A DNA stretch of 64,000 nucleotides, taken from contig NZ_NKFP01000006.1 of assembly GCF_002215035.1 (NCBI RefSeq), positions 3,935,080-3,999,079 of the forward strand, given 5' to 3'. Below, piece after piece: positions 1 to 8,091 of this stretch. The notes under the pieces were generated by a model that worked only from the letters and a program-made list of their open reading frames with translations, did no database searches and was not told where the DNA came from. The position numbers were made by a program, and so were the translations under genes. Source of the DNA: Leptolyngbya ohadii IS1 (GTDB taxonomy: Bacteria > Cyanobacteriota > Cyanobacteriia > Elainellales > Elainellaceae). Numbering within the stretch: the stretch's first letter is position 1; the number at the start of each line of letters is the position of its first letter.

Positions 1-1
1 T

Positions 2-991
2 CAAGCCGCGAACGACCCAGATGTGCTGGCGATCAAGACGACTCTGTACCGCACCACGGAAGATTCGCCGATCGTCAATGCCCTGATCACCGCCGCCGAG
101 AAGGGCAAACAGGTCGCCGTACTGATTGAGCTAAAAGCTCGCTTTGACGAAGAGAACAACATTACCTGGGCAAGAAAGCTCGAAGAGGCAGGGGTTCACG
201 TCGTCTATGGCTTGGTCGGCTTGAAGACCCACACAAAAATTATTCTGGTCGTGCGGCAGGAGGCAGAGGAGATTCGCCGCTATGTTCACATTGGCACAGG
301 CGACTATAACCACCAGACCGCCCGTTTTTACACCGATCTGGGACTGCTGAGCAGTCGGGAAGACCTGGGCGCAGACATCACGGATTTGTTTAACTACCTG
401 ACGGGCTATTCGCGGCAGCAGCATTACCGCAGACTGCTGGTAGCTCCGGTGAACCTGCGCGATCGTTTCCTTGCCCTCATCCGGAGAGAAATACAGCACT
501 GTCAGCAGGGCAGACCGGGACGAATTGTTGCCCAAATGAATGCCCTCACCGACCCGCCCATTATCAATGCCCTCTACGAAGCATCCCAGGCGGGAGTACA
601 GATTGACCTGATTGTGCGGGGAATTTGCTGCCTCTGTCCCGGCTTGCGAGAGGTGAGCGATCGGATTCGCGTCATCAGCATTGTCGGACGCTATCTGGAA
701 CACTCGCGCATTTTCTATTTCCACAACGGCGGCAAAGAAGAGATCTACATCGGCAGTGCGGACTGGATGCCCCGCAACCTCGATCGCCGCATCGAAGCCG
801 TGACCCCGATCGATGACCCCCTGCTCATGAAAGATCTTCAGGAAATCCTGGGCATCCTGCTCTCCGATAATCGCCATGCCTGGGATCTGTACCCAAACGG
901 ACAGTATGTGCAGCGTCAGCCGCGATCGAAACACGACGAGCGGGACGCGCAGACAATCTTTATGCAGATGGCAGCCTCGCCGCTAAAGTAA
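2..991 (+). CDS. ppk1: Polyphosphate kinase 1, C-terminal part (5' end outside window)
   Basis: PPK1 reversibly moves the terminal phosphate of ATP onto a polyphosphate chain. The frame is already open at base 2 ([18 protein letters not shown]), a conserved PPK1 stretch, so the gene begins before the window. The KTHTK motif (about residue 75 of the visible part) matches the region of the autophosphorylated histidine. EHSRI (about residue 240) matches the second catalytic histidine region. [15 protein letters not shown] near the end is typical of the C-terminal phospholipase-D-like domain. The catalytic C-terminal half looks intact. The next gene follows 33 bases later on the same strand. Confidence 0.95.
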   Translation, partial: QAANDPDVLAIKTTLYRTTEDSPIVNALITAAEKGKQVAVLIELKARFDEENNITWARKLEEAGVHVVYGLVGLKTHTKIILVVRQEAEEIRRYVHIGTGDYNHQTARFYTDLGLLSSREDLGADITDLFNYLTGYSRQQHYRRLLVAPVNLRDRFLALIRREIQHCQQGRPGRIVAQMNALTDPPIINALYEASQAGVQIDLIVRGICCLCPGLREVSDRIRVISIVGRYLEHSRIFYFHNGGKEEIYIGSADWMPRNLDRRIEAVTPIDDPLLMKDLQEILGILLSDNRHAWDLYPNGQYVQRQPRSKHDERDAQTIFMQMAASPLK

Positions 992-1024
992 AGAGATGCT
1001 CTTCTGTTGCCCCCTGTCGATTTC

Positions 1025-2230
1025 ATGTCCGATCAATCCGATACGCCCCTCCTCACTGCCCTCCACGAAGCTGCCCAACGCGACCGTGCCGTTTTCCACA
1101 CACCCGGACACAAGCAGGGACAGGGTTCACCGTCCAGATTGGCTCAACGCGTAGGAGCCGCGACTCTCCAGGCAGACCTGCCCGAACTTCCCGAACTAGA
1201 CAATCTATTTGCTCCAGAAGGCGCGATCGAAGCAGCACAAAATCTGGCAGCAGAGGCATTTGGCGCAGCCCAGACCTACTTTCTGGCAAACGGTTCCACC
1301 TGCGGCATTGAAGCGGCAATCCTGGCAGTCTGTCAGCCCGGAGACAAAATCATTCTGCCCCGCAACGCTCATCAATCCGCGATCGCCGCCCTGATTCTGT
1401 CGGGAGCTATTCCCATCTGGATCAAACCTGTCGCAGACCCCACCTGGGGCATTGCCCACAGCGTCACTCCCGCTGCCATCCAGGACGCGATCGACCGCCA
1501 CCCGAATGCCAAAGCCGTCCTGATTGTCTCCCCCACCTACTACGGAGTCTGTGCCAACCTGGAAGCGATCGCCCAGATTACTCACACCCACAATCTGCCC
1601 CTAATCGTCGATGAGGCACACGGAGCGCATTTTGCCTTCCACCCCGACTTACCCCTTCCCGCCCTGCAAGCCGGAGCCGACATCGCGATTCAGTCCACCC
1701 ACAAAACCCTTTCCGCCCTTACTCAGGCAGCCATGCTGCATATTCAGGAAAATCGAATTGAGCGCGATCGCCTCCAGCGTGCCCTTCAGCTCGTCCAATC
1801 CACCAGTCCAAACTATCTGCTGCTGGCTTCCCTGGATGCTGCCCGTCAGCAAATGGCAACCGCAGGAAAAGAGCTATGGAGCCAAACGATCGCCCTCGTC
1901 GAGCAAGTCCGTCACCAGATTCGACAGATCCCCGGAATTCGCCTACTAGAAGCTGAAGCCGTCACAGAGTTAGGCTTTCCTGCCCTCGACCCCACCCGCA
2001 TCACAATCGATCTCTCCAATTTAGGCATTAGCGGCTTTGAAGCAGACGAAATCCTGCACCAGCAATTTGGCGTCACCGCCGAACTCCCCGGACTCACCAC
2101 CCTCACCTTCATCCTTACCTTCGGCAACACACACAGTCCGGCGCATTTCCCTCAATCACCTCAACATTTCCCACACCAAACCGATCGCAGTTCGGCCGAA
2201 CTGCGATCGGTTTGGTGTGGGAAATGTTGA
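1025..2230 (+). CDS. Orn/Lys/Arg decarboxylase-type PLP enzyme with a lost, chimeric C-terminus
   Basis: A fold-type I PLP enzyme of the ornithine/lysine/arginine decarboxylase family, which makes polyamines or their precursors. FHTPGHKQG lies near residue 25, VDEAHGAHF near 197, and the Schiff-base lysine is in STHKT near 227. ATG at 1025 is preferred; a TTG lies 18 bases upstream. Native sequence runs to about base 2126 (FGVTAELPGLTTLTFILTFGN). After that the frame reads through the reverse complement of the cbiT gene and stops at 2230. About 370 residues are genuine against roughly 480-500 in the family, so the C-terminal domain is missing and activity is doubtful. An assembly or amplification chimera would look the same. 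Confidence 0.85.
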   Translation: MSDQSDTPLLTALHEAAQRDRAVFHTPGHKQGQGSPSRLAQRVGAATLQADLPELPELDNLFAPEGAIEAAQNLAAEAFGAAQTYFLANGSTCGIEAAILAVCQPGDKIILPRNAHQSAIAALILSGAIPIWIKPVADPTWGIAHSVTPAAIQDAIDRHPNAKAVLIVSPTYYGVCANLEAIAQITHTHNLPLIVDEAHGAHFAFHPDLPLPALQAGADIAIQSTHKTLSALTQAAMLHIQENRIERDRLQRALQLVQSTSPNYLLLASLDAARQQMATAGKELWSQTIALVEQVRHQIRQIPGIRLLEAEAVTELGFPALDPTRITIDLSNLGISGFEADEILHQQFGVTAELPGLTTLTFILTFGNTHSPAHFPQSPQHFPHQTDRSSAELRSVWCGKC

Positions 2231-2485
2231 GGTGATTGAGGGAAATGCGCCGGACTGTGTGTGTATTGAGGGGGGTGAGTCCGGGGAGTTCGGCGGTGAC
2301 GCCAAATTGCTGGTGCAGGATTTCGTCTGCTTCAAAGCCGCTAATGCCTAAATTGGAGAGATCGATTGTGATGCGGGTGGGGTCGAGGGCAGGAAAGCCT
2401 AACTCTGTGACGGCTTCAGCTTCTAGTAGGCGAATTCCGGGGATCTGTCGAATCTGGTGACGGACTTGCTCGACGAGGGCGATCG
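1887..2485. repeat. Composite inverted repeat (fold-back rearrangement)
   Basis: Two nested inverted repeats share one axis region. The inner one is a perfect 138-bp palindrome, 2127-2264, centred on TTCGGCCGAA (2191-2200) with no spacer. The outer arms are 1887-2098 and 2274-2485, both 212 bp, the second being the reverse complement of the decarboxylase 3' region. Inner arms derive from cbiT and outer arms from the decarboxylase. A 68-bp direct copy of the inner right arm (2191-2258, one mismatch) recurs at 2513-2580 inside the cbiT remnant. Confidence 0.93.
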
Positions 2486-2868
2486 AGCGGGATGAGGAAG
2501 TTGCCAGTCTCATTCGGCAGAACTGCGATCGGTTTGGTGTGGGAAATGTTGAGGTGATTGAGGGAAATGCGCCGGACTGTTTTCAGCAGCTCCAGGATTC
2601 GCCGGACTGTGTGTGTATTGAGGGGGGTCGTCCGATTAAGACAATCTTGCAGGCAGCGTGGCAGCGGCTGGTTCCCGAAGGGCGCATTGTGGCAACGGCA
2701 AGCAATTTTGAAAGTTTGTACGCTATATCAGAAGGGTTGGCAGAACTTCGTGCCCGCAACATTGAAGTTGTGCAGTCTGCCGTCAATCGGCTGGAAACTC
2801 GCGGCACCCATCAGCTTTTTGCAGCGGTCGATCCGATCTTTGTCCTCAGCGGCGAGAAGATGGACTAA
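2480..2868 (+). pseudogene. cbiT: CbiT-type precorrin methyltransferase, 5'-truncated
   Basis: Matches the C-terminal two thirds of the CbiT/CobL decarboxylating precorrin methyltransferase of cobalamin synthesis. The frame reads AIERDEEVASLIRQN, then GNVEVIEGNAPD, DCVCIEGG and a C-terminal VDPIFVLSGEK. AIERD is the acidic loop of the SAM site. The N-terminal glycine-rich SAM motif is missing: before base 2480 the sequence is reverse-complement decarboxylase, joined at GCGATCG. The first in-frame start codon is GTG at 2539, which would leave an incomplete fold of 109 residues. CbiT is normally near 190-200 residues, or about 400 when fused to CbiE. Loss of function is likely unless the junction is an assembly error. 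Confidence 0.75.
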
Positions 2869-3039
2869 TGTATGAATTGATATTTGGCTGTCCTGCGACT
2901 TCGGAATAGTTCTCCTGTACTACAATCACTGCCCTGGGATAGACGGCAGTTCGATCGCCCTTCCTTATAACGGAAAGAGCAAGGGTTATTGCATCAGGAA
3001 ACCCAGGCGATAAAGCAGGAAATAAAGCAGGAAACCACC

Positions 3040-3423
3040 ATGGCAGTAGAAGAACTTCGCAAAAGTGAGATGATGGCGCATCTGCTGGATGCCCTGGACG
3101 AAGGCAAAGACATTGGACACTATGGCAGACTGACCTTTGCCATGATTGCCCGCCACTTTCTCACCGAAGAAGAACTGATTGAATATCTGCAAAAAGACTC
3201 CGACTTCAGCGAAACGGAAGCCAGGGCACTGGTCAAGCAGGTCGAGGGCAAGGACTACAATCCGCCTAAGCGCGATCGGATTCTAGACTGGCAGCAGCAG
3301 CAGGACTTCCCCATCTGCCCCAACGCCGACGATCAGGATAGCTGCAATGTGTATCGCGATCTTCAGTTCCCGGACGAAGTGTACGAGCATATTTCCAGCT
3401 ACTACGAACACAAGGTCAGCTAG
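3040..3423 (+). CDS. Conserved cyanobacterial protein of unknown function, 127 aa
   Basis: A small soluble acidic protein beginning MAVEELRKSEMMAHLLDALD. ATG 3040 follows AGGAAACCACC, a good ribosome site; an in-frame TTG 51 bases earlier has none. The sequence is mostly helical (LTFAMIARHFLTEEELIEYL), with a C-terminal segment containing two cysteines (DFPICPNADDQDSCNVYRDL). I recognise it only as a type often conserved in cyanobacteria and assign no function. A 14-bp sequence spanning the stop codon is repeated directly after it (3414-3427 and 3430-3443). Confidence 0.75.
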   Translation: MAVEELRKSEMMAHLLDALDEGKDIGHYGRLTFAMIARHFLTEEELIEYLQKDSDFSETEARALVKQVEGKDYNPPKRDRILDWQQQQDFPICPNADDQDSCNVYRDLQFPDEVYEHISSYYEHKVS

Positions 3424-3504
3424 AAATTAGGTCAGCTAGAAATCGGACGATCGCCCTAGATTGACCGGAGACTTGCTGACTCAATATTTGGCTGGGGAAA
3501 TTTG

Positions 3505-4875
3505 CTAAAAGTGGGCAGGCGACGATCCCTGGTACAGCTTCAGGGTGCCAAAGTTGAGGCTGAGGGCAATGTTGAAGTTTTCAAGCACCTGGATTAACCA
3601 GTTCACAGCTTCGCTGGCATGGGATTCATAGTGCTGAAACAAGATTGCCAGTTGTCCTTCCAGATAGGGCTTCACACCCCGACAAATCAAGACAATTTTT
3701 AGCAGCAGTCCGATCGTCGCCGTAGTTCCCAGGTTACCTGCCAGATCAACAAATAGGGCATGGTTGAGGTGATAGGAATTGTCTACAACCAGCATTTGGA
3801 GCAGACGGCGGCAGGTCTGTACAAACAAAACCTCCGTGAGCGGCTCATGACGGTGTTCTGGCAGCGTTGCCTCCAGGAATTGGTACAGACGCGGTTTAAA
3901 CAGGCGATCGCCGTAGCGTGGGTCGATCGTTTCTACCAGATATTGATACAGGTCATCCTTAAATGCCCCGAAGGATGGAGTGTGGCGGGTGTAGGTCAAA
4001 AACCGATGGGCGAGATCCCGGTAGGTATTGGAACCGTCGATTTTTCCGCCAAAGTAAATCAGCGCCCAGTCGATCTGACAATCGGTTAACAGGGTAGGAT
4101 TACGCAGCGAGGTTGCAGGCTGTCCTGGGGAATTGCTTGCCTGAGAGAGGGCAACACCGCCTCCCATTCGAGCCGAGCGGACTTTCGACAAACTGGGCAG
4201 AATGGATTCCGATTGGAAGCTGAAGTGGCTGCCAAGGTGATGATGGGTTGCATAGCGGGCAAGGTTACGCTCAAACTGACGCTGCATCTGACGCCGCATG
4301 TAGCGAACCTGGCGGCGCTGCTCATCGGTGCTGTCTTTGGTCAGCAGATTTGCCTCGTATAGACAGGGATAACGGCGAACCAGCGTTCCAAGCGGTTTTG
4401 AACTGCTGAGAGTATCCGCCCCAGGACTGAGAAGCCGAGCCAAACGCTTCAGCGCGGCATATTGTTCCGTCCCCTTAAACTGCTGAACAAGGTAGCGAAT
4501 TCGATAGGTCGTTCGCGATCGACTATAGTTAACCGTCGCACAGTCAAACTGGTCGATTAATTCCTGAATGGCACCATGACACCGGGGCTGCATCAGCCAG
4601 TGGTTGATAAAGATATAGCAGATGCGGTTCAGGATGAACTTAAAGTCTCTTTCGATGAACGGTGATTCAATTAGCTGCTTGAGTGCTGTCCAGACGTGGT
4701 GATCCGGATATCCTGCGGCATGAATAAACAACATCCGAAAGCGATCGATGAGCTGAGCCGGAGCTTCTACCCGCGCACAATCGAGCAAATGGCTGTAGAG
4801 CAACTGCTCCTGCAAAAGCTGGGTCTGAGGTTGGATGGTCTGGCGATGATTATAATCTGACCAGGAATCCATCAT
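3505..4875 (-). CDS. Conserved cyanobacterial hypothetical protein, about 456 aa
   Basis: A long soluble, helix-rich protein with no motif I can name. ATG 4875 (MMDSWSDYNHRQ) is chosen because GGGAG lies about 10 bases upstream and the 35 residues before it are low-quality basic sequence. Recognisable stretches include FKFILNRICYIFINHWLMQP near residue 95 and CRGVKPYLEGQLAILFQHYESH near residue 400. The middle (about 230-260) is serine-rich and probably a linker. No transmembrane segment or signal peptide. The gene is isolated, with a 563-bp gap upstream holding an 11-bp tandem repeat. Confidence 0.7.
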   Translation of the reverse strand: MMDSWSDYNHRQTIQPQTQLLQEQLLYSHLLDCARVEAPAQLIDRFRMLFIHAAGYPDHHVWTALKQLIESPFIERDFKFILNRICYIFINHWLMQPRCHGAIQELIDQFDCATVNYSRSRTTYRIRYLVQQFKGTEQYAALKRLARLLSPGADTLSSSKPLGTLVRRYPCLYEANLLTKDSTDEQRRQVRYMRRQMQRQFERNLARYATHHHLGSHFSFQSESILPSLSKVRSARMGGGVALSQASNSPGQPATSLRNPTLLTDCQIDWALIYFGGKIDGSNTYRDLAHRFLTYTRHTPSFGAFKDDLYQYLVETIDPRYGDRLFKPRLYQFLEATLPEHRHEPLTEVLFVQTCRRLLQMLVVDNSYHLNHALFVDLAGNLGTTATIGLLLKIVLICRGVKPYLEGQLAILFQHYESHASEAVNWLIQVLENFNIALSLNFGTLKLYQGSSPAHF

Positions 4876-5438
4876 ATTTGACGACTCCCTGTAGCGCGAA
4901 AAACACGAATAAACTGACTGAGACGATCGCACGGATGCGACCCGTATGAACTGTCGAGCAATAATGCTAAACAGCCGCACAGTTAGCTATCAGGGGGCAG
5001 GACAGCAAACAGCACTGTGATGAGAACTGGGTGAGACATTGAGCAGGACTTGAATCGACGGACAGCAGCCGTTCAACCTACGTTCAACTTACATTCAAGC
5101 TATGTTCAACCTACGTTCAGCTTGGGGAAAAGCAGGCAATACAAAACGAAGGGGCATCATCGGCAAAGGATAGTATCCGTTCTCGCTGCTCCCGCTGACC
5201 TATCAACAGAGATGGACGGATTGGCATCGCATGGGGAGATACCCGATCAGCCTCTCTTAAAGTGGTGTAGCAAATTTACCAGCCCAGCAAGTATCAGCCC
5301 TAATAAATATCAAGCCTGATCCTGGCTAGCACTTAACTAACACTTAGCAGTAATACGGGTCATCTCAGTACGCAATGGTATTAAAAACGACTTGGCTAAT
5401 ACTTATCTTAAGGATTATTCTCTGCGGAATAGCTGAAG
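4876..5438. other. 563-bp gene-free interval
   Basis: Lies upstream of the protein ending at 3505 and downstream of cpcT. It holds the 11-bp tandem repeat at 5071-5125. An 89-codon open frame (5050-5319) runs through that repeat but has no ribosome site and repeat-derived composition, so it is not called. AT-rich sequence at 5310-5420 just beyond the cpcT stop shows no clear terminator hairpin. Confidence 0.6.
5071..5125. repeat. 11-bp tandem repeat, about five units
   Basis: Units GTTCAACCTAC (5071), GTTCAACTTAC (5082), ATTCAAGCTAT (5093), GTTCAACCTAC (5104) and a decayed GTTCAGCTTGG (5115). The period is close to one DNA helical turn. It sits about 200 bp upstream of the start of the gene at 3505-4875, where a phased protein-binding array could act. 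Confidence 0.85.
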
Positions 5439-6035
5439 TTACTGTAAAACTTCGACCTCTTCTGCAAAGCTCGTGCGTCGAACAAAGTTGAATGGACCCG
5501 CAACCGAACCCCAGACCAGTTCGTTGGTTTCTGGATCTAAGCCGCGATCGAGGCTAATAAACCTGTGGTCGTCAATTTCAAACTCGCTATCCAGATAAGT
5601 TGCCTGCCCTTTGCGATGCACAATACAGCCTTTCCCCGGTTCAACGGAGCCTTTGAAGCTGTGCCCTGTCCAGTGAACGATCATATTGCAGCCAGGCAGC
5701 TTTTCGAGTTGCTCTGCTTTGAGAGTTTGCAGCCGCTTCAGGTCGCGAGATGCTCCATAAAAGGGAGTTTCATCCTTGACCACATAGTTTTCGATTTCGA
5801 TGTGGTTATCTTTCGTGATCAAGTTAAGCACGCGCACCCGGTAGGGGTCATTCAGCATGTAGTCGTATGCCTGTTCCACAAACAAACTGGTGCCCGGTAG
5901 AAAATGGGCGGAAAGGGGACGCATACAGACGCGAATATGGGCGAAAAAAGGAGGATTTTCAAATGCCTGAGCCTGATTGCTAAAGTCGGCTGCCATCCAG
6001 CGGGCAAGGGTGGTGATATCGGTCGAGTGGGTCAT
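5439..6035 (-). CDS. cpcT: Phycobiliprotein lyase, CpcT/CpeT family
   Basis: CpcT/CpeT lyases attach phycocyanobilin through a thioether bond to beta-Cys153/155-type positions of phycobiliproteins. The 198-residue length is typical. The protein begins MTHSTDITTLARWMAADFSNQ and contains HIRVCMRPL, LFVEQAYDYMLNDPYRVRVL, PGCNMIVHW and the late FNFVRRTSF, all CpeT-family landmarks of the calyx-shaped beta barrel. No signal peptide, as expected for a cytoplasmic lyase acting before phycobilisome assembly. It stands alone, with a 14-bp degenerate tandem repeat 120-230 bp upstream of its start. CpcT is the likelier label than CpeT because nothing here points to phycoerythrin. Confidence 0.9.
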   Translation of the reverse strand: MTHSTDITTLARWMAADFSNQAQAFENPPFFAHIRVCMRPLSAHFLPGTSLFVEQAYDYMLNDPYRVRVLNLITKDNHIEIENYVVKDETPFYGASRDLKRLQTLKAEQLEKLPGCNMIVHWTGHSFKGSVEPGKGCIVHRKGQATYLDSEFEIDDHRFISLDRGLDPETNELVWGSVAGPFNFVRRTSFAEEVEVLQ

Positions 6036-6154
6036 TTTGTGATAAATACGGAAGATTTAATCAAAGAATTCAAACAAGATTTCCCTTATTTTATGAGGTT
6101 TTCTACCGCTTTTTGCGCCAGGCTTTTTCACCAGCCTCCATCTACCCTCTCCTC

Positions 6155-6267
6155 GCCAAGTTCTATCTGCCGAACTCCATCTGCCGAACTGTACCCGCTA
6201 AGTTCTACCCGACAGGTTCTACCCGGCAAGTTCTACTCACCAGACTCTACTCGCCAAACTCTCTCTA
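6155..6267. repeat. 14-bp degenerate tandem repeat, eight units
   Basis: Eight units of 14 bp (one of 15) run from 6155 to 6267, with rough consensus GCCAAGTTCTACCCG on the plus strand. They begin at 6155, 6169, 6183, 6198, 6212, 6226, 6240 and 6254. The array lies between cpcT and the amino acid permease gene, in the region expected to hold the cpcT promoter. The 14-bp period is twice seven, which recalls cyanobacterial heptanucleotide STRRs. Confidence 0.85.
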
Positions 6268-6331
6268 CCGGACGCTGTGCGTCAAGCTCTATGCGCTCTC
6301 AGGGTTTTCCTGGAAACAGAAGGTAGAATGG

Positions 6332-7042
6332 CTAGTCCGGTATTGCCGCCGCAGGCTGCTGTCTCGATCGCTCGATCGGATTCATCGATCGCTCCAGGTA
6401 GCTAAATGCCTGGGAGGAAATTAGCGTGAGTACCAGATAGATCAGCGCAACGGCGAAGTAAATCTCGAATGCGCGGAAATTTTGCGCCACGATTAGCTGT
6501 CCGCGCCGAAACAGTTCTTCAAAACCAATCACCGCAACGAGGCTAGTGTCTTTCAGAAGCGTAATAAACTCATTGCCTAGCGGTGGAATAATGCGGCGCA
6601 ATGCCTGGGGAAAAATGACGTAGCGCATGGTCTGGACGGAGCCTAACCCCAGAGACTCCGCTGCCTCCCGCTGTCCTAATTCGATCGACTGAATGCCGCC
6701 CCGCACAATTTCAGCAATGTAGGCAGAACTGTTGAGCGTCAGGGCAATCACCGCCGCAGCCCACTGGTTCAGGGTAAAGGTAAACCCCAGTCCTCGCGCC
6801 AGAGCAGGCAGACCGAAATAAATCATAAAGATTTGTACCAGCAGCGGCGTACCGCGCAGAAAGTCAACGTAGCAGCGGGTCAAAAATCGCAGCAGGGGCG
6901 ACGGAGACAGCCGCAAGATCCCAATGAGCGAACCAAAAACCATGCCCAGGAGAACGGTAATTGCCGTTAGCTGGAGCGTTACCGTTGCACCCAGCAGGAG
7001 GTTGGGCAGGGCATCGAGCAAGACTTGAATCGATTGAGCCAC
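6332..7042 (-). CDS. Polar amino acid ABC transporter permease (HisM/GlnP family)
   Basis: An inner-membrane permease of the His/Glu/Gln/Arg family, 236 aa with about five membrane segments. The EAA loop is visible as QREAAESLGLGSVQTMRYVIFPQALRRIIPPLGNEFITLLKDTSL (written here only as a landmark near residues 122-166), which contacts the ATPase. The start is GTG at 7042 (read MAQSIQVLLDALPNLL). The binding-protein gene lies upstream on the same strand and the ATPase gene lies further up on the opposite strand; together they form one complete importer. Substrate cannot be fixed from sequence; Gln, Glu or a basic amino acid are all possible. Confidence 0.9.
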   Translation of the reverse strand: MAQSIQVLLDALPNLLLGATVTLQLTAITVLLGMVFGSLIGILRLSPSPLLRFLTRCYVDFLRGTPLLVQIFMIYFGLPALARGLGFTFTLNQWAAAVIALTLNSSAYIAEIVRGGIQSIELGQREAAESLGLGSVQTMRYVIFPQALRRIIPPLGNEFITLLKDTSLVAVIGFEELFRRGQLIVAQNFRAFEIYFAVALIYLVLTLISSQAFSYLERSMNPIERSRQQPAAAIPD

Positions 7043-7251
7043 GGGAGGAATCAGAGGAAAAGAAAGGACAGAATTGCTTCCGCATCAGCCAGGGTGAGGG
7101 GCGACGGTGCAAAGAACTCCTGTTACGGAATAGTTTTGCCGTCCCCCGCCGTGAGGCATTTCGGAAGCAATAGAGACACAGAAAATTTTAGAGGGTCTTT
7201 CAGAAAAGAGATATCCTAAGCAGTCCCGCCAGTCAGTTAAATGTAATCAAA

Positions 7252-8091
7252 TTAAATGGGAGCCTGTTCCGGCAGGGTAGGCGCTTGGCTGCCAAACCAC
7301 TTCTGGTGAATCTCGTTGTATTTGCCGTTGGTCAGCAAAGTGCCCATCGCGGTGTTGATCTTCTCCACATTGGGCGAATCCTTGGGCAAGGCAATTCCGT
7401 AGAATTCCTCAGTCAGCAGGGTGCCTACGACTTTAATGCCGGGAATATTGCCGCTCTTGATGGCGTACAGGGTAACGGGAGCATCATTAATCACCGCATC
7501 AACGTTACCATTCGTCAGTTCCTGAAGGGCAAGCGGCGCGGAGTCAAAGGTGCGAATTTGCGCTCCCTCTATCTTCTGAGCTTCTTTTGCACCTGTCGTT
7601 CCGATCTGAACAGCAATTCTTTTTCCTTTGAGCGACTCCAGGGAAGTCACGTCAGCGGTTTTGTCCTGAACTGCGATCGCCAGACCTGCTTTGAAATAGG
7701 GACGGGAGAAAGAAACCGTTTGCGCCCGCTCTGCGGTGATCGTCATGGCACTAATGGCAGCATCAACGGTGCCCGCTTGCAGTGCTGGAATCAGTCCGTC
7801 GAAGGGTAGGCTTTGAAACTCAACCTGCAATCCTGCCTGTTCACCGATCGCCTTCATCAGGTCAATATCAAAGCCTTCCAAATCGCCGTTAGCTGCCTGA
7901 GATTCAAACGGGGGAAACGCAGGTTCCGTACCCACACGCAGAGTTGTTGAACCACCGCCTGCTGCCGAATTGGCTCCGGGTGCTGTTCCCGTTTGCGTTC
8001 CCGCACAAGCTGCAAAAGTCAGGGTACACACTAAAGCCAAAATACCCAGGGTAAACTGTCGCAAAAAACGTGATCGCGTAACGCGCATCAT
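7252..8091 (-). CDS. Polar amino acid ABC transporter substrate-binding lipoprotein
   Basis: A periplasmic binding protein of SBP family 3 (glutamine/histidine type), 279 aa. ATG 8091 follows AGGAGA with a 9-base gap, which decides it over a TTG six bases upstream and a second ATG three bases downstream. The lipobox TFAAC puts the lipidated cysteine near residue 29. The mature protein starts the SBP-3 fold with LRVGTEPAFPPFE, followed by GFDIDLMKAIGEQAGL and AISAMTITAERAQTVSFSRPY. It is encoded just upstream of its permease on the same strand. Substrate not determinable. Confidence 0.9.
   Translation of the reverse strand: MMRVTRSRFLRQFTLGILALVCTLTFAACAGTQTGTAPGANSAAGGGSTTLRVGTEPAFPPFESQAANGDLEGFDIDLMKAIGEQAGLQVEFQSLPFDGLIPALQAGTVDAAISAMTITAERAQTVSFSRPYFKAGLAIAVQDKTADVTSLESLKGKRIAVQIGTTGAKEAQKIEGAQIRTFDSAPLALQELTNGNVDAVINDAPVTLYAIKSGNIPGIKVVGTLLTEEFYGIALPKDSPNVEKINTAMGTLLTNGKYNEIHQKWFGSQAPTLPEQAPI

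Noticed and set aside
131-934. 267-codon minus-strand open frame opposite ppk1
   Set aside because: It lies entirely within the ppk1 coding region, with no ribosome site and no family-like sequence; a shadow of a conserved gene.
2115-2513. 132-codon minus-strand frame across the inverted repeat
   Set aside because: It is a chimera of decarboxylase and cbiT sequence made by the rearrangement and has no independent support.
5050-5319. 89-codon plus-strand frame
   Set aside because: Its first third is encoded by the 11-bp tandem repeat; no ribosome site and no resemblance to a known protein.
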